Source: Rhodobacter sp. SGA-6-6
GTDB taxonomy: Bacteria; Pseudomonadota; Alphaproteobacteria; Rhodobacterales; Rhodobacteraceae
NCBI RefSeq assembly: GCF_011043545.1
Contig: NZ_JAAKGP010000003.1
Span: 248,001-312,000, forward strand
Reading direction: 5' to 3'
Length of the DNA: 64,000 nt
The notes under the pieces were generated by a model. It saw only the letters and a list, made by a program, of their open reading frames with translations. It was not told the DNA's origin and made no database searches. Positions within the stretch are counted from its first letter, which is position 1, and every line of letters begins with the position of its first letter. A program made the translations under genes and the position numbers. Below are positions 26,701 through 33,777 of this stretch, piece after piece.

Positions 26701-26825
26701 TCCAGCGCCTCGTCCAGATCGGGGGCGGCGAAGGGGGTTTCACCCACGACCACCCAGCCCTTGCCTGCGCGGTGCAGGAGCTGGATCGCGTCTTCGGTGA
26801 AGCTGAGGGCAAAACTCGGTTTCAT
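23784..26825 (-). CDS. Large Ala/Pro/Glu-rich single-span protein with PilM/GspL-like N-terminus and PilP/GspC-like C-terminus
   Basis: 1013 residues. Residues 1-165 look like the actin-like cytoplasmic domain of PilM/GspL: LVIPNSQIRYMEMDAPGPSD, IRAGLEGKTPYPVDDLVFDW, VAVLARETLDEAEAF. Residues 190-510 are low-complexity Pro/Ala/Glu. One membrane helix follows basic residues at about 520-545 (ALFLSLVAILLLCMALVAAW). A long acidic/Ala-rich stretch then leads to a compact end domain (about 945-1013: NLIGVYGTPSKRYALVRQAN ... VQVGDRIDGGRIEAI) like the PilP/GspC homology region. It may be a scaffold linking cytoplasm and periplasm. No pilus or secretion genes are adjacent. The domain likeness is my reading, not a search result. 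Confidence 0.75.
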   Translation of the reverse strand: MKPSFALSFTEDAIQLLHRAGKGWVVVGETPFAAPDLDEALDYMRRTALGLEPAGFATKLVIPNSQIRYMEMDAPGPSDEERRAQIRAGLEGKTPYPVDDLVFDWSGRGKLVRVAVLARETLDEAEAFAASHRFNPISFVAIPDYGDFNGEPWFGKTGAAAGLLPPGEEVERDRGAIRILTRGPRGETAPAPAAEPPAAETPAAEPPVAPQPELDLSGAAETPAEPPAAEPPLPEPVAAEPAVEEPAPAPEPEPVAAEPPAPEPSAAEAPAPETSPEAPAPEPAERIVPAAPAAAWPEEEEEKAAEALPPPPPSVPETAAEPAPPAPFEPPEPVVEEAPFAFVHDETAFPEEDDDLRAADPAPLPKPAKPADPVADPLAGDDLPPAPSQAAMVAFASRRNAEDQGRAPALGAASRPDAAALARAARGKPVEDLPPMPRPPQAGARPAAPAVGGVRSGKGIGGLVGAQGLGAGRKAAKVKPLPQPSAPARTAAAVAASSDAAKSLTRPGGTFGNRPPPKPRSRAALFLSLVAILLLCMALVAAWSTFYLASGQDEPEAVQIAGDDLPGIEDEMLADGEEELIGMETAAAGETAEPLDTAAAEETAVPAAEAAPGTAVSSDSPPAQVLAEDQDEIFLATSDTPPPALDALALPTPAAAEDTLPAGQMPPPPFGTVYAFDDQGLLIPTPEGIVNPDGVMLIAGKPPKLPPSRSEAAEAAALAAAAEAAAAVPPAPDASAAGLVEAVPFGETPAASAEGAVEAVAAEQPVGPEAQPNPDLADRRPKERPAGLAPNPDEAALTAEPEVRQASLRPRERPRTVLAAAEAARQQTETASLALAPTAEEAAQAEADLAAAAAAEAANPSVVAISRRPAARPKDFSRAVEAAVAAAIRTPEPEPEPEAPKKTAAKKKAEDLKPEEQEDEPEVVASAAPKIPSSASVAKQATFKNALNLSKVNLIGVYGTPSKRYALVRQANGKYKKVQVGDRIDGGRIEAITQNEVRYQKGGRLIALKMPQG

Positions 26826-26997
26826 TGCACGGGTCTAACACAGGGAAACCGGACGCGGAAACGCGCCCCGGACGGCTGCGGTCTTCCTACAGCAGCTTTT
26901 TGCCGAAAGAAAGAAAAAGGGCCGTTACCTGACCAAGGATGGCCTTGCGCGCTGCGTTACAGGTCGTGAAATGTCCGTTCAGTTCAAGGAGGACCCC

Positions 26998-27723
26998 ATG
27001 CTGAACCGTCTGATGCCCGCCCCCGCCGCAGCTCTTGGCCTCGGCCTTCTCCTGGCCCTGCCGCTGACCGCGCCCGCCGCGCTGGCCGACCGCGCCCCCG
27101 CGCAACTGACGGTCACCGGCGAGGGCGCGACCGAGATCGCCCCCGACCTGGCGACATTGCAGGTGGGCGTCACCACCACCGGCGCCACCGCGGCCGAGGC
27201 GCTGGCGGCGAATTCCGCCGCGCTGGAGGCGGTGCTGGCCCGGCTGCGCGAGGCGGGGGTGGAGGGGCGCGACCTGCAGACCTCCAGCCTGTCGGTCACG
27301 CCGAACTGGACCGGCTATGAAAGCAGTTCCTCGGGGCCGCAGATCAGCGGCTACACGGCGATGAACATCGTCACGGTGAAGGTGCGCAAGCTGGACACCC
27401 TTGGTGCGGTGCTGGATGCCGCGGTGCAGGACGGCGCCAACACGCTGAACGGGCTGACCTTCGGGCTGCAGGACCCGCGCCCGGCGATGGACACCGCCCG
27501 CCAGGCCGCGATCGAGGACGCCAAGGCCAAGGCCGCGCTTTACGCCGAGGCCGCAGGGGTGAAGCTGGGCCGCATCGCCGTGATCACCGAGAACAGCGGC
27601 TACGGCGGCGGTCCTGCGCCGATGTTCAAGGAGGCCGCGATGTCCGCCGCCCCGGTGCCGGTCGAGTCGGGCCAGCTGTCGATGCAGGCCACGGTGACGG
27701 TGGTCTGGGATCTGGCGGAGTAG
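26998..27723 (+). CDS. SIMPL-domain (DUF541) secreted protein
   Basis: 241 residues. A signal peptide (residues 1-30, ending ALA) precedes the SIMPL/BP26-type domain: LTVTGEGATEIAPDLATLQV at 34-53, SGYTAMNIVTVKVRKLDTL in the middle, and YAEAAGVKLGRIAVITE near 180. BP26-like proteins form periplasmic channel-like oligomers; the function is not settled. A strong AAGGAGGA Shine-Dalgarno at 26986-26993 fixes the start at 26998. It is divergent from the large PilM-like protein with 172 bp between starts. Confidence 0.88.
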   Translation: MLNRLMPAPAAALGLGLLLALPLTAPAALADRAPAQLTVTGEGATEIAPDLATLQVGVTTTGATAAEALAANSAALEAVLARLREAGVEGRDLQTSSLSVTPNWTGYESSSSGPQISGYTAMNIVTVKVRKLDTLGAVLDAAVQDGANTLNGLTFGLQDPRPAMDTARQAAIEDAKAKAALYAEAAGVKLGRIAVITENSGYGGGPAPMFKEAAMSAAPVPVESGQLSMQATVTVVWDLAE

Positions 27724-27849
27724 GGCGGTCGGTTGATGCTCCAGGCGTCTGGCCGGGTGGATGGTCCTGTCCGGCGAAACCGTCGAGACGCGAAAGCTGT
27801 CATCTCCTTGCGAACGGGGAGCCATTTCCCGCGGCACCCCAAGGGAAAT

Positions 27850-27928
27850 GGCGGGGTGAACCCCGCCCTACGCCGGCCCCCATCCGCCGGGCGACCGGGA
27901 ACTGCCGTAGGGCGGGGTTCACCCCGCC
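27850..27928. repeat. Inverted-repeat module M before composite repeat copy 3
   Basis: GGCGGGGTGAACCCCGCC plus CTACG (27850-27872) is matched by its inverted copy at 27906-27928 with a 33-nt spacer. Each arm is itself palindromic. The same module precedes copies 7 and 8. Just before it, GCCATTTCCC (27821-27830) pairs with GGGAAATGGC (27843-27852). Nothing coding is seen in the 476-bp gap 27724-28199. Confidence 0.85.
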
Positions 27929-27943
27929 GCTCAACGGTGTTCT

Positions 27944-28126
27944 TGGCGAAGGCGTGTGCCTTCGCCACAGCGCAACGGTTCAGTCTGGACCGGCCGGGCC
28001 CCAAAGGCCCGGCCAGCGCCCGCCGGGTCGGGCGCTGGCCTCCCGGGGTCTCGTGCCACCACCGTCTCCGGTTGATCCAGTTCGCACGGGCGGGGGCGAG
28101 GCAATGCCTCGCCTTCTCCCGCCCGG
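27944..28126 (+). repeat. Composite intergenic repeat, copy 3 (183 bp, central deletion)
   Basis: This copy has P1 (GGCGAAGGC/GCCTTCGCC), P2 (GGCCGGGCC/GGCCCGGCC) and the terminal P4 palindrome. It lacks about 26 bp of the central P3 region present in other copies. It lies between the convergent SIMPL and metY genes. Confidence 0.9.
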
Positions 28127-28199
28127 TCGAGCCGCGCATTCCTGATGTTTTTCGCCGATCCCGTGGATGGGACGGACAATCACCCGAAACGGCGGCGAC

Positions 28200-29477
28200 T
28201 CACCCCATCGCCTGATCCAGATCGGCGATGATGTCCTCGACATCCTCGATCCCGATCGACAGCCGCACCATGTCCGGCGGCGCCCCGGCGGCGATCAGTT
28301 GCTCGGGCTCCAGCTGGCGGTGGGTGGTCGAGGCCGGGTGGATGATCAGGCTGCGGGTGTCGCCGAGGTTCGCCACATGGCTGAACAGCTTCACCCGGTT
28401 GATCAGGTCGACGCAGCCGTCGTAGCCCGACTTCAGCGCGAAGGTGAACAGCGCCCCGGCCCCCTTCGGAACGATCTTCTTCGCCCGCTTGTAATAGGGG
28501 CTGGACTTCAGCCCGGCATAGGTGACCGATTCCACCCGCGGGTCCTTCTCCAGCCATTCCGCCACCTTGCGGGCGTTCTCGACATGGCGCTGCATCCGCA
28601 GGCCCAGCGTCTCGATCCCCATCAGCGTGTAATGCGCCCCCTGCGGGTTCATGGTCATGCCGAGGTCGCGCAGCCCGACGGCGATGGAGTGGAAGGTATA
28701 GGCCATCGCCCCGAGCGCGGGGTGGAAGGTCAGGCCATGATAGGCGGGCTCGGGCTGGCTGAGGCTGGGGAACTTGTCCGAAGCGGACCAGTCGAACTTG
28801 CCCGAATCCACCAGGATGCCGCCGGTGACGGTGCCGTTGCCGGTCAGATACTTGGTGGCGGAATGCACGACCAGCGTCGCCCCCATCTCGATCGGCCGGC
28901 ACAGCCAGGGCGTCGCGGTGGTGTTGTCGACGATCAGCGGCACGCCCTTGCGGTCGGCGATCTTCGCCAGCGCCGGGATGTCGGTGACATAGCCGCCGGG
29001 GTTGGCGATGGTCTCGCAGAAGATCGCCCGGGTGTTCTTGTCCACTGCCCGCGACACCGCGCCCAGGTCGTCGGTGTCGACGAATTTCGCCGACCAGCCG
29101 AAGCGCTTGATGGTCTGGCTGAACTGGGTCATCGTGCCGCCGTAGAGCCGGGTCGAGGCCACCACGTTCCTGCCCGGCCCCATTAGCGGGAACAGCGCCA
29201 TGATCTGCGCCGCATGGCCCGAGGAACAGCCGATGCCGCCCGCGCCGCCCTCCAGCGCCACCACCCGGTTCGCCAGCGCCGCCACGGTAGGGTTGGTCAG
29301 GCGCGAGTAGATCCAGCCGACCTCTTCCAGGTTGAACAGCCGGGCCGCATGGTCGGCGTCCTTGAAGACGAAGGCGGTCGATTGGTAGATCGGGATCTGC
29401 CGTGCGCCGGTGGCCGGGTCGGGGGCCGTCCCGGCATGGATCGCCAGGGTGTCGAAACCCATCGGTCTGTCTGTCAT
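28200..29477 (-). CDS. metY: O-acetylhomoserine (thiol)-lyase
   Basis: 425 residues of the Cys/Met-metabolism PLP family. Signs are GFDTLAIHAGTAPDPATGAR at the N-terminus, YSRLTNPTVAALANRVVALE, the PLP-lysine motif VVHSATKYLTGNGTVTGG, and a C-terminal ASTTHRQLEPEQLIAAG. The length and GFDTLAIHAG opening fit O-acetylhomoserine sulfhydrylases, which make homocysteine or methionine from O-acetylhomoserine. O-succinylhomoserine specificity cannot be excluded. The ATG at 29477 was chosen because GAGGATGAC precedes it; a start 81 bp upstream is unlikely. Confidence 0.9.
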   Translation of the reverse strand: MTDRPMGFDTLAIHAGTAPDPATGARQIPIYQSTAFVFKDADHAARLFNLEEVGWIYSRLTNPTVAALANRVVALEGGAGGIGCSSGHAAQIMALFPLMGPGRNVVASTRLYGGTMTQFSQTIKRFGWSAKFVDTDDLGAVSRAVDKNTRAIFCETIANPGGYVTDIPALAKIADRKGVPLIVDNTTATPWLCRPIEMGATLVVHSATKYLTGNGTVTGGILVDSGKFDWSASDKFPSLSQPEPAYHGLTFHPALGAMAYTFHSIAVGLRDLGMTMNPQGAHYTLMGIETLGLRMQRHVENARKVAEWLEKDPRVESVTYAGLKSSPYYKRAKKIVPKGAGALFTFALKSGYDGCVDLINRVKLFSHVANLGDTRSLIIHPASTTHRQLEPEQLIAAGAPPDMVRLSIGIEDVEDIIADLDQAMG

Positions 29478-29599
29478 GTCATCCTCCGCTGTCCTTTGCC
29501 GCGAGGTTAGGGGAGCGGCCGTCCCGCGGCAATGGCCGCCGCGATGCGGATTTCTCATGCCGATGATGAAGATCGTTCCTTCCGGGCCGGAGCCGGAGA

Positions 29600-29622
29600 A
29601 CGATCCTTCGCCGAAGGATCGT
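29600..29622. repeat. Short perfect palindrome after the Lrp gene
   Basis: ACGATCCTTCG and its complement surround one base, with the TTCGNCGAA core, immediately next to the stop codon of the minus-strand Lrp gene. It probably ends that transcript before metY on the same strand. Confidence 0.7.
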
Positions 29623-30075
29623 CTACGCCCTGTCGTCCTTGGGGCTGCCCATGACGACGAAGGTGGTGACCGCCTGCACCTGCGGCAGCACGCCCAGGAC
29701 CTCGGTGTGCCAGTGCTTGTAGGCGGGCAGGTCGGCGGTCTCGACCCGCAGCAGGTATTCCACCGTGCCGGTGACGTTGTGGCATTCGCGGACCTGCGGC
29801 GCGCGGGCGACGGCGCGCTCGAAAGCCTCCTGCGCCGCCTTGGTATGGCTGTTCAGGCCGACGGTGACATAGGCGGTGAAGCCGATCCCCAGCTTGTCGG
29901 GGTCGAGCACGGCGCGGTAGCCGCGGATGACGCCGGCCCGTTCCATCTCCTGCACCCGGCGCAGGCAGGCGGAGGGGGACAGGCCCACCCGCTCGGCCAG
30001 CTGCAGGTTGGTCTGGCGGCCGTCGCGCGTCATCTCGCGCAATATCCGGCGGTTCATATCGTCTATCTTCGTCAT
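29623..30075 (-). CDS. Lrp/AsnC family transcriptional regulator, divergent from LysE
   Basis: 150 residues. The winged helix-turn-helix is at 5-60 (DDMNRRILREMTRDGRQTNL ... VGLSPSACLRRVQEMERAGV), and the RAM domain includes VRECHNVTGTVEYLLRVETA and VQAVTTFVVMGSPK. It is 72 bp from, and divergent to, a LysE-family exporter. That is the usual arrangement for a sensor of the exported amino acid. The starting ATG is at 30075. Confidence 0.9.
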   Translation of the reverse strand: MTKIDDMNRRILREMTRDGRQTNLQLAERVGLSPSACLRRVQEMERAGVIRGYRAVLDPDKLGIGFTAYVTVGLNSHTKAAQEAFERAVARAPQVRECHNVTGTVEYLLRVETADLPAYKHWHTEVLGVLPQVQAVTTFVVMGSPKDDRA

Positions 30076-30078
30076 TCG

Positions 30079-30138
30079 TTGCGAATATTGCGTTCCGGCG
30101 CAAGAGATTGCAATCCTTGATGGCGATTCCTCGGCAAT
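30079..30138. promoter_or_regulatory. Operator-like region between Lrp and LysE genes
   Basis: This short AT-rich stretch has GCGAATATTGCG (30081-30092), the palindrome GATTGCAATC (30106-30115) and further GCAAT motifs near 30134. ATTGC/GCAAT half-sites spaced like this suit an Lrp/AsnC octamer. The assignment rests on position and pattern only. Confidence 0.4.
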
Positions 30139-30147
30139 GATTGCGCC

Positions 30148-30747
30148 ATGACATACGAGCTGTTCCTCGCCCTTCTCGGCTTCGGCATCGTGACCTCGGT
30201 CACGCCGGGGCCGAACAACATGATGCTTCTGGCCAGCGGGGTGAATTTCGGCCTGCGGCGGACGGTGCCGCACATGCTGGGGATCAGCCTCGGCCATGCG
30301 CTGATGGTCTTCCTGGTCGGGCTGGGGATCGCCGGGATGTTCCGCGCCTGGCCTCCGGCGCTGACGGTGCTGAAGACCGGCTCGGTCTGCTACATGCTGT
30401 GGCTGGCCTGGAAGATCGCCAACTCCGGCGCCCCGGGCGAGGGCAAGGCGCGGGCCGAGCCGCTGAGCTTCCTTCAGGCCGCCGCCTTCCAATGGGTCAA
30501 CCCGAAGGCCTGGGCGATGGCGCTCGGCGCGGTGACGGCCTATGTCGCCACACCCTCGGCGGCGGCCTATCTGCTGGTCGCGGTGATCTTCATGGTGGTG
30601 AACTTCCCCTCGGTGATGATCTGGGCAGCGGCGGGGCAGGGGCTGCGGCGCTGGCTGGAGGACCCGGCCCGGCTGCGCGCCTTCAACTGGACCATGGCGG
30701 TGCTGCTGATCGCCTCGCTCTGGCCAGTGGTGACGATGGAGATGTGA
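30148..30747 (+). CDS. LysE family amino-acid exporter
   Basis: 199-residue membrane protein with six hydrophobic segments. It carries the LysE/RhtB N-terminal signature VTPGPNNMMLLASGVNFG (about 17-34) and AAFQWVNPKAWAMALGAVTAY (about 112-132). Such proteins export amino acids (lysine, threonine, homoserine lactone and others); the substrate is unknown. A divergent Lrp regulator probably controls it. Confidence 0.92.
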   Translation: MTYELFLALLGFGIVTSVTPGPNNMMLLASGVNFGLRRTVPHMLGISLGHALMVFLVGLGIAGMFRAWPPALTVLKTGSVCYMLWLAWKIANSGAPGEGKARAEPLSFLQAAAFQWVNPKAWAMALGAVTAYVATPSAAAYLLVAVIFMVVNFPSVMIWAAAGQGLRRWLEDPARLRAFNWTMAVLLIASLWPVVTMEM

Positions 30748-30767
30748 GGGCGGGTTCCACGTCTCGC

Positions 30768-30976
30768 TGGCGAAGGCCATCGCCTTCGCCACAGCGCACC
30801 GTTTCAATCGGGACCGGCCGGGTGCCCCAAGCACCCGGCCAGCGCCCGCCCGCCCCTCGGCGGGCGCTTCTCGCCGCCCGGTCGGCGCTGGCCTCTCGGG
30901 GTCTCGGGCTGACAGTCTCCGGTTGACATGCTGCGCACGGGCGGGGCGAGGCAGTGCCTCGCCTGTTCCCGCCCGG
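30768..30976 (+). repeat. Composite intergenic repeat, copy 4 (full)
   Basis: A 209-bp copy with P1-P4. P2 differs from copies 2, 3, 6 and 8: GGCCGGGTGC (30816-30825) pairs with GCACCCGGCC (30831-30840), so both arms changed together and the stem is kept. P4 is the perfect GCGAGGCAGTGCCTCGC form. The 297-bp gap between convergent genes (30748-31044) holds nothing else. Confidence 0.9.
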
Positions 30977-31044
30977 CCGAACGGTGGCTTTCCAGAGCCG
31001 ACTGCCGATCCGTTCGGACGGCCGCGATTCGGCGGCACCGCCCC

Positions 31045-31461
31045 TCAGGGCATCAGCACCGCCTTGCGCTCGTAGCTGGCGGTCTCCACCGAGCCGTCGT
31101 CGAAGGTGACGGCGACGGTAAGGCTGGCGATGCTGCCCAGCGGCGCCTCGGCATAGGGCAGCATCTCTTCCATCTTCAGCGCGTTCGGCTGCGCCTCGCC
31201 CTCGTGGCAGGGCTCCATCGGCATCGCGGTTTCCGCCGCGCCGCCGTTGATGCCCCAGGCCACCTGCGTCAGCCCGCAGCGCCAGGCCAGGAGATTGGTG
31301 AAATAGATCAGGTCCTTGCCGTCGTATTCGCGGATGGCGACCCATTGGTCCTTCGTCGCGGTCAGGATCGGCTTCACTTCGGCGGCGGTGGTGAAGTCCT
31401 GGGCAGGGGCAGGCAGCGGCAATGCCAGGAGCAGGGCGGTCAGGCACAGGGGACGGGACAT
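31045..31461 (-). CDS. Secreted conserved hypothetical protein
   Basis: 138 residues with a signal peptide (residues 1-20, ending PAPAQ). The mature part contains two cysteines (WRCGLTQVAWGINGG; EPCHEGEAQPNALK) and reads like a periplasmic beta-rich domain (DQWVAIREYDGKDLIYFTNL). I do not recognise a named family. The ATG at 31461 begins the signal peptide. It is divergent from the glycosyltransferase-like gene with 118 bp between starts. Confidence 0.7.
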   Translation of the reverse strand: MSRPLCLTALLLALPLPAPAQDFTTAAEVKPILTATKDQWVAIREYDGKDLIYFTNLLAWRCGLTQVAWGINGGAAETAMPMEPCHEGEAQPNALKMEEMLPYAEAPLGSIASLTVAVTFDDGSVETASYERKAVLMP

Positions 31462-31579
31462 GGAAAAACCTCGTGCTGTCGAACCTTTCGCCCGCGGGGG
31501 GCGGCCCCTATAGTGCGGCCCCGGGCGGCGGCGGACAAGTCCGCGTCCGGTATCGGTAAAGGGGTCGGGAGACAGGCAG

Positions 31580-32593
31580 GTGACGGCGAGGCCGCAGGAA
31601 ACCAAGGGGGCGCAGGTCCCCTATACCATCGCCGCTGTGGTGCAGGGCGGGCGGCTGGGATACGAGGCGCTGCTGCTGGCCGCCTCGCTGCGCGCCACCA
31701 ACCCCGGCTTCGCCGGCCGCCTCTGCCTGATGGAGCCGCAGCCCGGGCCGAAATGGACCGCGGACCCGCGGCTGACCGACCCCGCCCTGCGCGAGCGGTT
31801 GCAGGAGCTGGGGGCCGAGATCCTCCCCTTCGAGAGCCGCGTCTTCGGCTCCGCCTATCCGCACGGCAACAAGATCGAGGGGCTGGCCGCGCTGCCGGAC
31901 GGGCCCTTCCTCTTCCTCGACACCGACACGCTGGTGACCGGCAACCTCGCCACGCTGGAAATCGACTTCGCCCGCCCCTCGGCCTCGATGCGGCGCGAGG
32001 GCACCTGGCCGGTGATCGAGCTTTACGGGCCGGGCTATGCCGCCACCTGGAAGGCGCTCTACGACCGTTTCGGGCTGGATTTCGCCGCCTCGCTGGACCT
32101 GGGCCAGCCGGAGGAATACTGGCAGCGCCATCTCTACTTCAACGCCGGCTGGTTCTTCCACGAAAGCGCCCACCGCTTCGGCGCCCGCTTCCTGTCCTAC
32201 GCAAGGGAAATCCGCGACAACCGGCCGCCGGAGCTGGTCTGCCAGGAAATCTATCCCTGGCTCGACCAGATCGCCCTGCCGCTGGTGGTGCAGTCCTTCG
32301 GCGGCGGCAGGCCGGGGCCGGGGCTGGCGGGGCTGGACGGCGATGTGACCTGCCACTACCGCACCCTGCCGCTGCTTTACGCGCGCGAAGGCGACCGGGC
32401 GGTGGAGGTGCTGGAACAGGTGGCGGCGGAGAAGGAGAACCGCCGGCTCCTGCGCGACTGGCCGCAGGCGAAGCAGATGATCTACCAGAACAAGGGCCGC
32501 AAGGCGCGGGCGCTGTTCGACCGCGAGGACCTGCCGCACCGGGAGCAGGCGATCCGCAACACGCTGAAACGCGCGGGGCTGTGGCTGCGGTAG
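31580..32593 (+). CDS. Putative GT-A-fold glycosyltransferase
   Basis: 337 residues. The N-terminal half has the layout of nucleotide-diphosphosugar transferases: an early beta-strand VQGGRLGYEALLLAASLRAT and the DxD-type motif FLFLDTDTLVTGNLA near residue 113. Later features are YFNAGWFFHESAHRFGARFL and CHYRTLPLLYARE. It starts with GTG at 31580 after GGGAGACAGG. The sugar and acceptor are unknown, and no carbohydrate gene is adjacent. No signal peptide, so it is probably cytoplasmic. Confidence 0.68.
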   Translation: MTARPQETKGAQVPYTIAAVVQGGRLGYEALLLAASLRATNPGFAGRLCLMEPQPGPKWTADPRLTDPALRERLQELGAEILPFESRVFGSAYPHGNKIEGLAALPDGPFLFLDTDTLVTGNLATLEIDFARPSASMRREGTWPVIELYGPGYAATWKALYDRFGLDFAASLDLGQPEEYWQRHLYFNAGWFFHESAHRFGARFLSYAREIRDNRPPELVCQEIYPWLDQIALPLVVQSFGGGRPGPGLAGLDGDVTCHYRTLPLLYAREGDRAVEVLEQVAAEKENRRLLRDWPQAKQMIYQNKGRKARALFDREDLPHREQAIRNTLKRAGLWLR

Positions 32594-32619
32594 GGTGAAG
32601 CACATCGTCCCGCCATCCG

Positions 32620-32671
32620 GCCGGTCCCGGTTGACATGGTGCGATGTGGCGAAGGCGATGGCCTTCGCCAG
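32620..32671 (+). repeat. Composite intergenic repeat, copy 5 (fragment)
   Basis: A remnant in rearranged order. CCGGTTGACATGGTGCGATG, like the linker between P3 and P4, is followed by a P1 hairpin (TGGCGAAGGC/GCCTTCGCCA, 32647-32670). It lies between the convergent glycosyltransferase and DDAH genes. Confidence 0.75.
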
Positions 32672-32712
32672 TCAGGTCGGGCGGCATTGTTGCCGGATGC
32701 CGATCCGCCCCC

Positions 32713-33507
32713 TCAGGACGGCGTGAAGCGCAGCGACAGGCAGGACATGCCGCCGTCGATCTTGGCGCATTCGCTGTTGCCGATCTCGGTCACCGCGTAG
32801 CCCGCATCGACCAGCCGGTCGCGGGTGCGCGGGAAGCCGGCGGGGAACAGCAGCGAGTCGTTGAAGCGGATCGCATTGGCCGAGGCTTCCTCGCCCGCCG
32901 CCACCGGGATCACCCGGTAGTCCCTGAAACAGCCCGAGGCCGCCAGCCGGTCGGTCGACAGCACCGTCTCGGCATCCATCAGGCTGCAATCGGTCTTGAA
33001 ATGCAGCACGCCCGGCGGGGTGTGCAGTTCGCGCACCTTGTGGCCCCAGTCGGCCACCAGCCGCGCCAGTTCCGCCACCCCTTCGGCATTGGTGCGGGCC
33101 GAGCGGCCGACGAGGATCTCCCGCTCCGTCACCAGGATGTCGCCGCCCTCGATGAAGCTGTCCTCGCCCTCGATCCGCCGGACGGTGGAATAAAGCCGCT
33201 CCAGCACCGGCGCCATCTCGGCCGCCTCTCCCAGCCGCGAGGGCGCGCCGGGGCGCATGATCACCGCCCCCTGCGGCAGGCACAAAGCGGTATCCTCGAC
33301 GAAGACCGAATCCGGATAGGCGTCCAGCGCCTCCAGTTCGATCACCTCGGCCCCGGCGGCCTTCAGCGCGGCGATGTAGTCGGCATGGTGGCGCTGCATC
33401 AGCGCCAGGTCCGGGTTGCCGGTGTCCACCGCCCGCAGGCCGCGGATGATGCTGGCAGAGGGGCGCCGGGTCACGGCATGGGTGAAGCGGTAGGAACGGT
33501 CGGACAT
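32713..33507 (-). CDS. ddaH: Dimethylarginine dimethylaminohydrolase (DDAH)
   Basis: 264 residues, the DDAH length. Catalytic residues are visible: His169 in GVLHFKTDCSLMDAE and Cys256 in KIDGGMSCLSLRF; substrate-binding SVFVEDTALC is at 67-76 and FIEGGDILV at 118-126. It hydrolyses methylated arginine to citrulline and a methylamine. Close amidinotransferase relatives (arginine deiminase-like) are an alternative, but the short length and these motifs favour DDAH. The ATG at 33507 is next to the tRNA gene. Confidence 0.9.
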   Translation of the reverse strand: MSDRSYRFTHAVTRRPSASIIRGLRAVDTGNPDLALMQRHHADYIAALKAAGAEVIELEALDAYPDSVFVEDTALCLPQGAVIMRPGAPSRLGEAAEMAPVLERLYSTVRRIEGEDSFIEGGDILVTEREILVGRSARTNAEGVAELARLVADWGHKVRELHTPPGVLHFKTDCSLMDAETVLSTDRLAASGCFRDYRVIPVAAGEEASANAIRFNDSLLFPAGFPRTRDRLVDAGYAVTEIGNSECAKIDGGMSCLSLRFTPS

Positions 33508-33596
33508 GCGGTCTCTCCTGGAGGTGCCGCCACCCTGCCACGGGCAGGGCCGCCCCTGCAACGGGGGGCGCATCGGTCCACGATCCCTGGGAAGGA

Positions 33597-33680
33597 TGGT
33601 GGGTGACCCTGGAATCGAACCAGGCGTGGGTCGCCCCGGCGGAGTTACAGTCCGCTGCCGCACCTTGCAGCTCGTCACCC
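33597..33680 (-). tRNA. tRNA-Tyr (GTA)
   Basis: 84 nt including an encoded CCA. The acceptor arms GGGTGAC and GTCACCC pair perfectly. The anticodon stem GCGGA/TCCGC closes the loop CTGTAAC (anticodon GTA). A 13-nt variable arm marks a class II bacterial tRNA-Tyr, and the T arm is CCTGG-TTCGATT-CCAGG. It lies between ddaH and rlmB. Confidence 0.93.
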
Positions 33681-33777
33681 GATGGAGGCGGGGTTTAGCC
33701 GGGCGCCGGGGGGGCGTCAAGGGTGGATCGGGACCCGTTCGCCCGCTATAGGAAGGCGGTGCAAATCGGAGAGCCAG

